From assembly GCA_013054445.1 (NCBI GenBank), contig JAAMPI010001240.1, positions 1-17,183 of the forward strand: 17,183 nucleotides of DNA, read 5' to 3'. Below, one piece after another: positions 9,298 through 17,183 of this stretch (its first letter is position 1; each line of letters begins with the position of its first letter). Both the position numbers and the translations under genes were made by a program. This DNA is from Cudoniella acicularis (lineage: Eukaryota; Ascomycota; Leotiomycetes; Helotiales; Helotiaceae). A model generated the notes under the pieces. It saw nothing but the letters and a program-made list of their open reading frames with translations, did not search any database and was not told where the DNA came from.

Positions 9298-9484
9298 GCA
9301 ATACTGTCCAAGTCCCTGAATACCCCGCGTCACTACCGACTTGCATTCGGAATGCACTTCGCTGCTGCGGCCGCCCCCCTCCTTTTCAAATTGCCTTTTG
9401 TCAACACCATTTCAATTTCAAATATCTAATTCCAAATGTCGAGCTTCAAGTCCATAATCTCAAATCCTTCAATTCTGGCAGGAC

Positions 9485-9492
9485 TATTTAAG
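9485..9492 (+). promoter_or_regulatory. TATA-like box of the S41 peptidase gene
   Basis: TATTTAAG lies 113 bp upstream of ATG 9605, a plausible distance for a fungal core promoter with a short leader. Composition downstream is CT-rich in patches. Confidence 0.4.
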
Positions 9493-9604
9493 AGTGTCCA
9501 GACAGTTGTTGCTTTCACGATCTTTCTGGTACTAGTGCAAGTGGAGCCCGAATCTTGACCGCTCGCCCTTTCCTTATTTCACACAAAAGTTAATAAGTTG
9601 AACC

Positions 9605-12040
9605 ATGCATCACAAAATTTCAGCTGTCCTGTTCTTATGGCTCTCTATCTCGCTTTTGTGGGTAGAAGCCAGTGCGCAATTGAACAATCCCGGCTCAGTG
9701 TGTTCACGGATACAAGACCTTCAACATTCAGCGCAAACTGCCTCTCCAATGAGTGAGTATCCTCTATTCTGTTGTTCATATTGTGCTGAATTGATACCTA
9801 GATACCCCTGTTGCCATTCCGATCAAAGCGACTCTTGATTGTCTGCAGAACATTACTTTTCCCAGTGCAGTGTCGCAAATGCTTAATGACATGTCACCTT
9901 ATTTGGATTGGCAAACAGGTAACCTACTGATATTTTGTCCTTTCAATCCAGTTTCTTGTTCTATAAATCATTTGAGTGTCATTTAATAATTTGGTCAGAT
10001 CTTGCGGACCTGAGCCGTCCACCTTCTGAATACGCTTACCTACCACATGATCTCAAAGCAAGGCTTGCTGAGGTCAAGGACAGAGTTAGTAAGAACCTAT
10101 ATAGAAATAATCACGAATTCGAAGTCGACATGTTTGAGAAAGTGTTTGCGCCGGCTCACAGCGGACATTTGATCTGGTACCCTTCACTTCTTTACAACCC
10201 CTTCAGTTGGAGTCGGAGGGTATCTTTGGTGTCGATCAGTAGTAATAGAACCGAACTTCCTGAGTAAGCGGCATTTTCTTTATTCCCTGGCCTCGAATTT
10301 GGGTCTTTTCAAAGTTATAAGGCTTCACATCCCCTCCTTTTCCCCCTTGCTGCTCAAAAATATAGTACTGACTTTCAGAAGGATATTTTTCTATCGCGAT
10401 ATAATTTCATCTCCATCCACAGCGTCACCCTTGACACTGATCAACGGGGTGGCTGCAGCGAAGTTCCTCGAAGACTTGGTCTTCGCAACGGCTTCCCAGG
10501 ATCCTGACGCTGGATACAACGCAATGTTTTATTCAAAACCCCAGCTTGCCGCAAAGATTTCAAATGGAGGCTATTTCGCGGGCGGGGGACGTCCAAATAT
10601 GATTTACCCGGGTGAAAATACGACTTATACCTTTCGAAACGGAACAATTGTTACCTATGACAATGTTGCACTTCTGAAATACGATTTTTCTGGAGCCAAT
10701 ACCAATGATATCTTCCAAAGTAGATACGGGGCGCAGGGAACCAGCTCGGGCAAGGTCACGTTTCCATTCGACTCAGCTGGATACCCAACACCGGTCGTCA
10801 CAAGCAAAGACAAGGTAATTTCCGGGTACTATCTAGCTGACGGACTGGAAGATACTGCTGTCCTCAGCGTTTTGTCCTTTGAACCTTCCTCTGTGGCCGA
10901 GTTCCAAGCCGTTGCACAAACCTTTCTTGCAGACGCTGTACGTGATGGGAAAACAAAACTGGTTGTTGACCTCAGCGCGAATAATGGAGGCTATATCCTA
11001 TCTGGATATGACCTGTTCCGACAGATATTCCCTCAAACACAGCAAATTGATTATACTCGATATCGGGAGAACGATTTACTTCTCGCTTATGCGAAGGGTT
11101 TTGCACAACTCGGCGACTTGGATCCAAGCACAGCGTCAAGAGCGGAAATCATCGCCCGTCAAAACTCATATGATTACCGCTACGATCTCGACAAGACTGG
11201 TCAACATTTCCCTAGCTACGAGGCGAAATTTAACCCGAATCCTTACAAGGGTTCTAATTTCACGGCTCTCCAGAGGTGGGATCTCGACAATCCACTCACC
11301 ACTACTGATACCACATATGGATTCGGTATCGAAATCACCGGTTATGGAAGCAGGAATAACTTCACCCAACCATTTGCAGCGAAAGATGTAATTATGGTAA
11401 GTACATGTCACAGGTTTAGATAAGATTTTGAATTAATCATGAGCCCTAGCTTTCCGATGGCTTCTGTGCCTCAACTTGTGGTCTTTTCAGCGACTTCATG
11501 CGAAATCAAGGCGGCGTCAAATCAATTGTTATGGGCGGTCGGCCTTCAAAACGTCCAATGCAAGCAGTTGGTGGCGTTCGAGGCGGGCTTCTTATAACCT
11601 GGTCGGGTCTCAAATCAGAATATCAAAGGGTTGTGAGAGGGTTGTCGAATTTTGGATCCTCACTGCAACCACCGGACAGCGCGTGGTCGAGGGCAAGCAA
11701 GGCTGGATTGAATATACGAGATGTCATCCTACCAAATCACGTTGACGATGGCCTCCCGGCACAATTCATCGTGGAAAATGCGGACTGCCGATTGTTCTAC
11801 ACCAGGGATATGATCTTGGACGTTGTGAATATTTGGAAAGCTGCTGCAAAAGCTGCGTTTCGTGGTGCGAGCTGCGTGGTGGGAGGGTTACCTCAGCCAA
11901 CAGCTCAATCGAAGATGAATAGCAGACCTTTCCAGAATGGACCTCCAGCCCAGAGGCCGAAGGCGGTTGAGTTCACGAAGGAGACAGTGACGAAGGATGA
12001 AGCTTGGCTTTCGAGGCATGGAAGGAAGGCTTTTGAGTAA
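9605..12040 (+). CDS. Secreted S41-family serine peptidase (CPAF/UstP-like), five exons
   Basis: Exons 9605-9752, 9802-9918, 9999-10263, 10379-11396 and 11450-12040 total 2139 nt, an intact frame of 712 residues. Introns of 49, 80, 115 and 53 nt have GTGAGT, GTAACC, GTAAGC and GTAAGT donors and TAG/CAG acceptors. Residues 6-20 are a hydrophobic signal core followed by ASA-Q, so export with cleavage after residue 24 is expected. Family marks: FAPAHSGHL (H142), KLVVDLSANNGGY followed by GYDLFRQIFP near 372-396, and SDGFCASTC, whose Ser524 is the expected nucleophile. GGVKSIVMGGRP follows. These match fungal CPAF-like S41 peptidases such as UstP, which sits in the ustiloxin cluster of Aspergillus. 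No UstYa/UstYb-type or precursor gene is visible here, so a role in peptide toxin processing is not supported; general extracellular proteolysis is as likely. This is the best-preserved multi-exon gene in the window. Confidence 0.9.
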
Positions 12041-12509
12041 AGTTGGTGTTCTATTGGAGTCGATCTACTTGAGCAGAAAGCTGCGTGACAAATTTTCTTT
12101 CTTTCTTGGCTGATTCCCCTTCGTGAATATGCAGAATTCCTTGCGAAAGTCAGAGTGGGATTCGGGGCTTTTGCAAGGAAGAAATTGGTCACGTGAGGTG
12201 GGAAGCCCCTTTTCCCTCGCTTGACTTTGAGAAGCAAGTATTCTACCACAACATTTCGGGGACAACACCTTTGGAATTTGGTGTGTGAAAACATGTGCCG
12301 GGAATTATTATTGTGCTTTGCTGTTGCGCAATTCAATGCCCGTGACCCGGGTTCGAAAATCTATACCCTGAGGTATGCTCTTGTCTTTCATATGCTGTTG
12401 ATGTCTATTCTATGCCAGCAGCAGAACAGAGGAATTGAGTGCATGTTTTTAACTGAGCAGCGGCGGCATGTGCCGTCTGCGATTGCTAATCATCCATATG
12501 CTGCGGGTT
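12041..12509. other. Convergent 3' intergenic region
   Basis: This lies between the stop codons of the S41 gene and the convergent small gene, so it should hold both 3' UTRs and poly(A) sites; I see no clear signal that fixes them. It contains ATTGGTCACGTG at 12184-12195. The open frames of about 110-143 codons across it have no family motif and overlap in conflicting frames. Confidence 0.5.
12184..12195 (+). promoter_or_regulatory. ATTGGTCACGTG composite site (reverse CCAAT + CACGTG), copy 1
   Basis: The same 12-mer occurs at 13239-13250. It joins an inverted CCAAT box to a CACGTG E-box. bHLH factors (Cbf1-type) bind CACGTG and the Hap complex binds CCAAT; that either acts here is inference. 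Confidence 0.4.
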
Positions 12510-12967
12510 CTAAGGGAGAAGAGGCCACAGCTTTCGAAGCCGGCGACTAAATCGAATGAATTTAACTGGATCGATGTGGTGTCGATAGCCACTTCATGAA
12601 GCTTGTCATCTTTGGCAGGATTCACCACCTCTCGCACCATGCTGTGATCAAGAGCGCTGCAGAGACGAGCAGCTGCTCGGTAAAAAGCCCATCTCGAAGT
12701 GAATTTCGCCAGCATGTACGCGTAGACCGGAATTTGGCGAGTTGTAAAAGGCGGCAATTGACCGACAGGAAAGCCGTCGTACTGAGCGCGACTGATGGAA
12801 AAGAAAACATCGGAGGTCTCGCTGAGTTTCGACAAGCGAGTGAGTGCTGTTCGGGCTTCTCGGAGTTCTTCTTTAAGGCGATCGCGGTGCTAGGTCGGTG
12901 GAGATTGCTTGGGAAAGCGAAGCATTTGATGCCATCGCCTGAGGATTTCGTCACGTGTTCGATGCAT
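12510..12967 (-). pseudogene. Conserved Pezizomycotina small protein, with one nonsense codon and one frameshift
   Basis: From ATG 12967 the frame reads MHRTRDEILRRWHQMLRFPK, then QSPPT, then TAG at 12892-12890. The same frame continues without a break through HRDRLKEELREAR, LSKLSETSDVFFSISRAQYD, GFPVGQLPPF, VYAYMLAKFTSRWAFYRAA and REVVNPAKDDKLHEVA. Around 12587-12585 one base is missing; the next frame then gives RHHIDPVKFIRF and RLRKLWPLLP, ending at TAG 12512-12510. With both lesions ignored it would be about 152 residues. From memory, fungal relatives have an aromatic residue (SPPSWYRDRL) at the stop, so TGG to TAG is the likely change. Open frame extends upstream of the ATG to a possible acceptor at 13009, so an extra 5' exon may exist. 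Function unknown. It is a pseudogene or a badly sequenced gene. Confidence 0.65.
12952..12957. promoter_or_regulatory. CACGTG E-box (as GTCACGTG) at the start of the small conserved gene
   Basis: GTCACGTG at 12950-12957 overlaps the first codons of the minus-strand small gene (ACA CGT GAC). It belongs to the local excess of this 8-mer but could here simply be coding sequence. Confidence 0.3.
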
Positions 12968-13238
12968 TTTTGGAATGAATGGGATGCTCTGAGGGGTAAG
13001 AAAGGTGTCTAGATTTGTAGATGCGGTTATGATTCAACGGCGAGGAAGACGTGGGACGAAGAAGATTGGCTTGTCGGTCAGCCAGGAGATGTTTTACGGT
13101 TGTTCAATTGCAAATTGACCGTTTTTGTTATTCTGAGGGACACGAGTCAAAAGGTTCCTGTCATGTGAGAAGAGCAGGGCTTTTTTAAGAGACAGATGGA
13201 TATTGAATTTGCTTTGGCAAAATGCTGCGCTTGAGAAG

Positions 13239-13250
13239 ATTGGTCACGTG
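13239..13250 (+). promoter_or_regulatory. ATTGGTCACGTG composite site, copy 2, between divergent starts
   Basis: Identical to the 12-mer at 12184-12195; both are soon followed by gaagcc. This copy lies between the minus-strand small gene (start 12967) and the plus-strand short exon at 13431, so it may serve a bidirectional promoter. Confidence 0.45.
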
Positions 13251-13333
13251 GAAGCCTAGTTTAGCGCGCGAGAGATTTTCTCTAAAAGGTTAGATACCTA
13301 ACTCTTGCGCTCTTGTTGAATCGCTTTTGTCAT

Positions 13334-13430
13334 CCCGACGACTTTTGAGCCCTGCCTCTTCTTAGCGTTCCACGACACATCCAACCTCCTTCATTACCTC
13401 CTATCCGATAATAAAAGAGCAACGAACAAG
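13334..13430 (+). promoter_or_regulatory. CT-rich leader and TATA-like box of a decapitated gene
   Basis: The plus strand is rich in CCTC, CTTC and CCAACC tracts, then gataataaaag, then ATG 13431. This matches fungal transcription start regions and resembles the leader before 1851. Confidence 0.45.
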
Positions 13431-13444
13431 ATGTCTTATCCAAA
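13431..13444 (+). pseudogene. First exon of a gene whose remainder is missing (MSYPK-)
   Basis: ATG TCT TAT CCA AA is followed by GTAACC, a usable fungal donor also seen at the second intron of the S41 gene. Read without splicing, the frame stops at 13446. Within 75 bp the sequence passes into the transposase relic, and no downstream exon can be found. Tiny first exons are common in conserved fungal genes, so this may be a gene beheaded by a transposon in its first intron. The gene cannot be identified from five residues. Confidence 0.35.
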
Positions 13445-13519
13445 GTAACCGAAATCCCGTGCCAAATCCCACTCCCCACCATATCCCGCTTTTTTTAAAA
13501 TCCACCTCCACACTAAAAT

Positions 13520-13811
13520 ATGGCTAGAGTCGACAAATCAGCTCGGATTGACGCCGCAGTTACTACATTAAAAAGAGGAGAATTCTAATGCTACTACGAA
13601 ATACGGATATGATCGTACTGCGCTCTTAAAGCGCATACGCGGCCTTACTAAGTCGAAAAAGGAGGCTAATTCATTATGGCACTAGTGTCTTACCAGCGAA
13701 CAGGAAGAGGTCCTGATTACTCGAATCAATAGCCTAACAGACCGAGGAATGCCACCGACTAGTTATATCGTTAAGAATCTGGCTAAAGAGATCAAGGGAG
13801 CAAGTGTTAGG
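13520..13811 (+). pseudogene. Fot1/pogo-type (Tc1-mariner) transposase, N-terminal relic
   Basis: ATG 13520 starts MARVDKSARIDAAVTTLKRGEF. After a small frame change near 13582 the reading continues KYGYDRTALLKRIRGLTKS, KKEANSLWH, TAG at 13683-13685, then CLTSEQEEVLITRINSLTDR, GMPPTSYIVKNLAKEI and GAS. This is the psq/CENP-B-type helix-turn-helix DNA-binding region of Fot1/pogo transposases found in many ascomycetes. The in-frame TAG stands where relatives carry CAG (WHQCLT), the C-to-T change expected from RIP. Similarity stops near 13811 and the DDE catalytic part is absent, so the element cannot be active. The break coincides with TGTTACAGC, which could be the end of another inserted element. 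Confidence 0.75.
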
Positions 13812-13841
13812 TGTTACAGCTCTGTAAAGGCACTAGGGCCC

Positions 13842-13861
13842 TGACGTCACGTGGTGACGTA
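13842..13861. repeat. ACGTCAC-GTG-GTGACGT inverted repeat
   Basis: ACGTCAC and GTGACGT, seven bases each, are exact reverse complements around a 3-nt centre, and a CACGTG lies inside at 13848-13853. It sits close to the left border of the AT-rich repeat region. Confidence 0.6.
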
Positions 13862-14883
13862 TTTACTAGAAGGTGCTATATTACGAAGAAACTAAGCTAA
13901 GGAGAGAAGAAGGAAGAGATGTCCCTTAAGGGGTCTATATACAGGAGGTGAGTGCTAGTAAGCGAGGGCACGTGATAAGGGGTCAGGGACCGCGTCGCAG
14001 CCTCTGTCGCATATAGCACCACACTGTCAGGAGTCTCTTTAGTCGCAGGACTATACGTTAAACCAGGTCTGCGACAAAGAATATTAAAATTTTAAAAAAG
14101 ATTTTATAATATATAGTTTTATAGAACGTTTATAGATTACCTATTAGTAGATCTAAGATAAGATATTAGGATATTAGTAATAATTATAAGAATAAGAAGT
14201 TAAAATAGTCTTATATAGTATAATAAAAATTATATATTATAGAATACTATCTTAAGTTAAGTATAAAGCTCTTATCTAAAGAAAAGCTATCTACTTATAT
14301 AGAACCTTCCTACTCCTGGCGCCTAAAGTAGCCCGAGAGGCCTGACCCTTGATCATCCTCGGGTATCTCAGTCCCTTCTAATCAGGTGACCTAGTCACGT
14401 GTCTCTCGTGCCTTATACCCCTAGTTCTCTATATTATAAAAGGACAAGAATAAAAGAGTAAACAGTATCCCCTAAAATAGCGGTATAAACACAAATTACA
14501 GGTATATCTTTATCGCTGACTTGATCTTATTCCGTTGTTATTCCCCTTTCTTAAGGGAGAAAAGAGAGTATAAATACACTTATAGGTAGTCCGGAGCGGG
14601 AGAACTAACCCTCCGAGAGTGGCAGCTTTCACTACTATAATATAAGTCTGCCGACAGTCCTACCGAGCCTTAGGCCTAGGGTTATACGTGATAAGAAACC
14701 GTAATATTTTAATTGTTTTATATATATAGATATTAGATGTTATATAGATAGTATTTATAATATTTAGTAATATTATTAAAGAACAAATATAACCTAAAAG
14801 GGAGAGAGTTTAAATAGATATCGATTTGACTTAAGAAGAAGCTAAGCTACCTAAGAACACGTCTTTTATCCTCCTTCGCGTAG

Positions 14884-14908
14884 GTCACGTGTCTGCGACC
14901 ACGTGACC
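14884..14908. repeat. Mirrored GTCACGTG pair 1 (8-nt spacer)
   Basis: GGTCACGTG is followed after eight bases by CACGTGACC, an exact 9-bp inverted repeat. CACGTG cores are at 14886-14891 and 14900-14905. The surrounding DNA is heavily RIP-scarred. Confidence 0.75.
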
Positions 14909-16796
14909 ACCTAGCGACCGACTGACTTCCCTACTACACTATTCGTTATAGAGTTATCGTCGTTAGCGACCTATAAGAAGAGACGCGTAGACGTTATAAT
15001 ATAATACTAAACTATTATAACCTTCTAGAATTATTAAATAAAGTCGATAAAGATATAAAAGGGTATTAGGACACTACTAGAAGACTTACTAGTCACGTGA
15101 AAAACAAGTACTAATATAGTTATTAATAATAGAGAGACAAGTAACACGTCTTTTAAACACGATAATAATAACCCCGTCCTTTATAAACACGACCTTTAGT
15201 CTATATACTTTACCTATTATTCTATCGATACGCTAAGAAGTAATAACCCTTAAAATAACTAAAATCGTCTTCTTATAATAGTCTTTTAGTATACGATAGG
15301 GTCTCTAGTAGAGTATAGGCACCTTTAAGAATATATAGAACATATAGAATATATAGGGCAGGGGATCTAGGGATCAGTATAGTATACGGGAGACAGGAAG
15401 ACTAGGGTAGGAGGGGTAAGAGGATAGGATCTCTAGTAAAAGTACTCTTCTTATAAGCCGTAATTAACTAGGAAGGTCTTCTAGATAATATCAAGTGCCG
15501 ATAGGAGGGCTTAGTCTACCCTCTTATAGTAATAACCTAGAAGTCACCGGTAACTTATAGAATCCGGGTTAGTACCTATAGTCGTTTTTAGGGCAAGAGG
15601 CACGTTTACTAGGGGTATAAGGTAGAGATAGAGGTAGTGCTATAGAAGGGATATAGGGCTGTCTAGAGGCAAGAAGAGGGGACATAAGATACCGTTATAG
15701 ACGAGAAAAAGATATAATAGGCTATAAGGAAACTAAATCGATATAAGGCGATAGATAGAGTATAGGTTTTTATCTATAAGGGCTCTAGCCCTAGCGGTTT
15801 CCTAAGGATTATAACTTAATATAGACCCTATATAGCCTTTAGGCCGTATCGGTATAAGAATAATAATAATAATTATTAGATAATAAAAAGATTAATCTTA
15901 AGACTTATCTCTTGATTTAAATCAGATAATAAATAATAAGATAATCAGGATTTAATAAAGTAATAATAGAATATCTATCTGATTAATAATAGTTAATTTT
16001 AAATCACTAGAACCCCTTAGAAGCTTATTCTTGTCTATATAATAAAGGAGAGGGTAGTTCTCTTAAAAGTCTTTTTTTTATTAAGCTTTTAATAATATAT
16101 CTTTATATAATATTAAAATCGACAGTTAATATATACTAGTACTTTATCCTCTTTTATATCTCTTTATAGTTTATATAATACCTTAGATATACTTTAATTA
16201 TTTAGTTTATTCTTTTTATTCTTCTATTTATCTATAGATAAAATACTATTAATATCTTCTGTTTTATTCTTAAATAAACTATAAGCGTTATCTAAAGTTT
16301 TAACGTAAAAAGCTTATCTTATAACAGCGCTAACAGTAAAGTAGTTCTATTACTTAGAATACTAAGGTAAAGAGCTTAGACGAGGTCTGAAACGAGGTTA
16401 TATATACGATATAAGGTCACGTGATCGGTCCTGACCGAACTCCTAAACCAGATCTATAACATATCTTAGTCTAATATTATCTCTTCTAGTAGTCTATATT
16501 AAGCGACTACCTCTTATAAGAAGATATAGGCTAGGTCCTCGGCTATACTACTTTCTATATATAATATTAGGATTATATATTTCGTTAATCTTTTAATAAT
16601 AACTAAGATAGAGTCGTACTCTATTTCTATTATTTAATCTCTAGATTTTAATAGCTTAATAATAAAATCCTAGGATATTAATTTCTATAATATAGATAAT
16701 ACTAATATTATTCTTATCTATCTATATAGAGCGTAGCGGCTTACCTTGTTCTATATATAGGTATCGTAGTCTATAAATATTATAGTAGGGTTCTAT

Positions 16797-16950
16797 GTCA
16801 CGTGCCGTAGCACGTGACTATATTTATATATATAAGGTCTCTCCGTGCCTCCTTCTCGGAGAATAACAACTATCTTTCTTAGAGATTCGAGTTATTTAGT
16901 TATTAGTTTTTAAGTGTCTATTTTAGAGGCCTCTCGTCCCTCTATATTTA
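16797..16950 (+). mobile_element. Possible LTR or promoter fragment of a retroelement
   Basis: The segment opens TGTCACGTG, contains a mirrored GTCACGTG pair, then a TATA-like tatatttatatatataagg at 16820-16840 and CTCC/CTTCTC tracts, an order seen in short fungal LTRs (TG start, enhancer, TATA). The 3' end, a matching second LTR and a primer binding site are not visible, and RIP blurs the ends. Confidence 0.25.
16798..16818. repeat. Mirrored GTCACGTG pair 2 (6-nt spacer)
   Basis: GTCACGTG, six bases (ccgtag), then CACGTGAC: an exact 8-bp inverted repeat with the same arms as the pair at 14884-14908 but a different spacer. Confidence 0.75.
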
Positions 16951-17020
16951 GTGACCTACGCAGGGACGGTAAACGAAGCTAAGCTTTATATCCTTATAGT
17001 CTTTTAGATTCGTAGTCAAG

Positions 17021-17080
17021 TTATCGACAGTCCTTCCTTCCTTTTATCGACGTCCTTCCTTCGACCTTTCCTTCCTTCGA
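17021..17080 (+). repeat. CCTT-rich tandem repeat
   Basis: ttatcgac followed by tccttccttcc occurs twice (from 17021 and from 17044), and a third CCTTCCTTCG tract ends the run near 17080. It is a degenerate microsatellite or minisatellite next to the window edge. Confidence 0.6.
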
Positions 17081-17183
17081 TTCTATCTAGACGACAGCGC
17101 ACGACCCGACCGAACGATTAAGTAGGCGATTAGAGAGACCCTGAAAAATANCCTGCGATTCAGGGGTAAGACATCAAATCTCG

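Larger units (their letters stand above)
7944..9604. other. Intergenic region with low-quality bases; upstream region of the S41 peptidase gene
   Basis: Fifteen or so Ns are scattered through 8392-8495. A plus-strand open frame, 8191-8403 (ATG 8191), reads with protein-like composition (FLMGSVPIESLRLQYATSLEG) but fades into the Ns; I do not recognise it, and it could be a relic exon. Other contents: CACGTG at 8326-8331 and 8526-8531, a run of eleven G at 9046-9056, and an imperfect direct repeat at 9188-9297. Nothing else is supportable. Confidence 0.4.
13812..17183. mobile_element. Long RIP-mutated, AT-rich repeat region (nested transposon remains)
   Basis: From about 14080 the sequence is AT-rich with very many TA steps. 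Whole 60-base rows (15001-15060, 15241-15300, 15721-15780, 16621-16680) contain no CpA or TpG at all, while CpG persists. This is the RIP pattern (C to T at CpA on either strand). Stops fill every frame and no transposase or polymerase motif is readable, so the element class is unknown. The first part (13812-14080) is less mutated. A possible LTR-like segment lies near 16797-16950. Surviving CpA/TpG are concentrated in CACGTG sites. No gene is supportable here. Confidence 0.75.

Noticed and set aside
10879..11391. 170-codon plus-strand frame inside the peptidase gene
   Set aside because: Out-of-frame shadow of exon 4 of the S41 gene, which has the motifs and the splice continuity.
12335..12360. 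cccgggttcgaaaatc, resembling a tRNA T arm
   Set aside because: The stem does not close on the 3' side and no anticodon arm or acceptor stem is seen.
12065..12550. Several 67-143-codon frames between the convergent genes
   Set aside because: They overlap in conflicting frames over expected 3' UTRs and show no family-like sequence.
12596..13012. Plus-strand 138-codon open frame
   Set aside because: It is the antisense shadow of the minus-strand small conserved gene, whose frames carry the recognisable family sequence.
9605..13450. Idea of a ribosomal peptide (ustiloxin-like) gene cluster around the S41 peptidase
   Set aside because: No precursor with repeated cores, no UstYa-type HCxDxxR motif, tyrosinase or transporter can be found in this window.
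13500..17183. CRISPR array or bacterial origin as explanation of repeats
   Set aside because: The sequence is clearly fungal (spliceosomal introns, RIP), and the repeats are not regularly spaced direct repeats.

Overview
The window looks like a chromosome segment from a filamentous ascomycete (Pezizomycotina). The evidence is short GT-AG introns (49-115 nt) with CTAAC/CTAAT-like branch points, CT-rich leaders before start codons, a decayed Fot1/pogo-type transposase, and a long AT-rich stretch almost empty of CpA and TpG, as left by RIP (repeat-induced point mutation). Scattered Ns (8392-8495 and 17151) show that at least part of the assembly is low quality. All names rest on motif recognition by eye; no database search was possible.

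Left part (1-2900): a gene on the minus strand, cut by the left edge, can be assembled from three exons. It encodes a small Cys/His motif followed by what looks like the start of a fungal PARP-like region. About 1.4 kb away, on the plus strand, lies an intact single-exon gene for a 348-residue protein: proline-rich linker, a complete ubiquitin domain ending in Gly-Gly, and a C-terminal domain with HG-T and G-IYSSP motifs suggestive of an ADP-ribosyltransferase fold. This is the most interesting locus in the window.

Middle (2900-9600): 2.9-5.9 kb holds no recognisable gene and includes transposon-like AT-rich debris. It ends against a broken minus-strand gene (5908-7943) for an HSP90/sacsin-type ATPase. 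That gene has a clear start, two introns, the N, G1 and G2 ATP-binding boxes, two single-base frameshifts and no 3' part. 7944-9604 is a poor-quality intergenic stretch.

Right part (9600-13450): an intact five-exon gene encodes a secreted S41 (CPAF/UstP-like) serine peptidase of 712 residues. Convergent to it is a small gene that resembles a conserved Pezizomycotina protein but carries one nonsense codon and one frameshift. A CT-rich promoter and a tiny first exon (MSYP...) follow at 13431, and the expected rest of that gene is missing.

Far right (13500-17183): a decayed Fot1/pogo transposase N-terminus, then more than 3 kb of repeat DNA with a strong RIP signature. The 8-mer GTCACGTG is strikingly frequent from 12.2 to 16.8 kb and survives, partly as mirrored pairs, where nearly all other CpA/TpG has gone.

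The genes do not form an obvious pathway. The region reads as an accessory, decaying subtelomeric- or island-like segment, with two ADP-ribosyltransferase-like genes side by side and pseudogenes next to transposon remnants.
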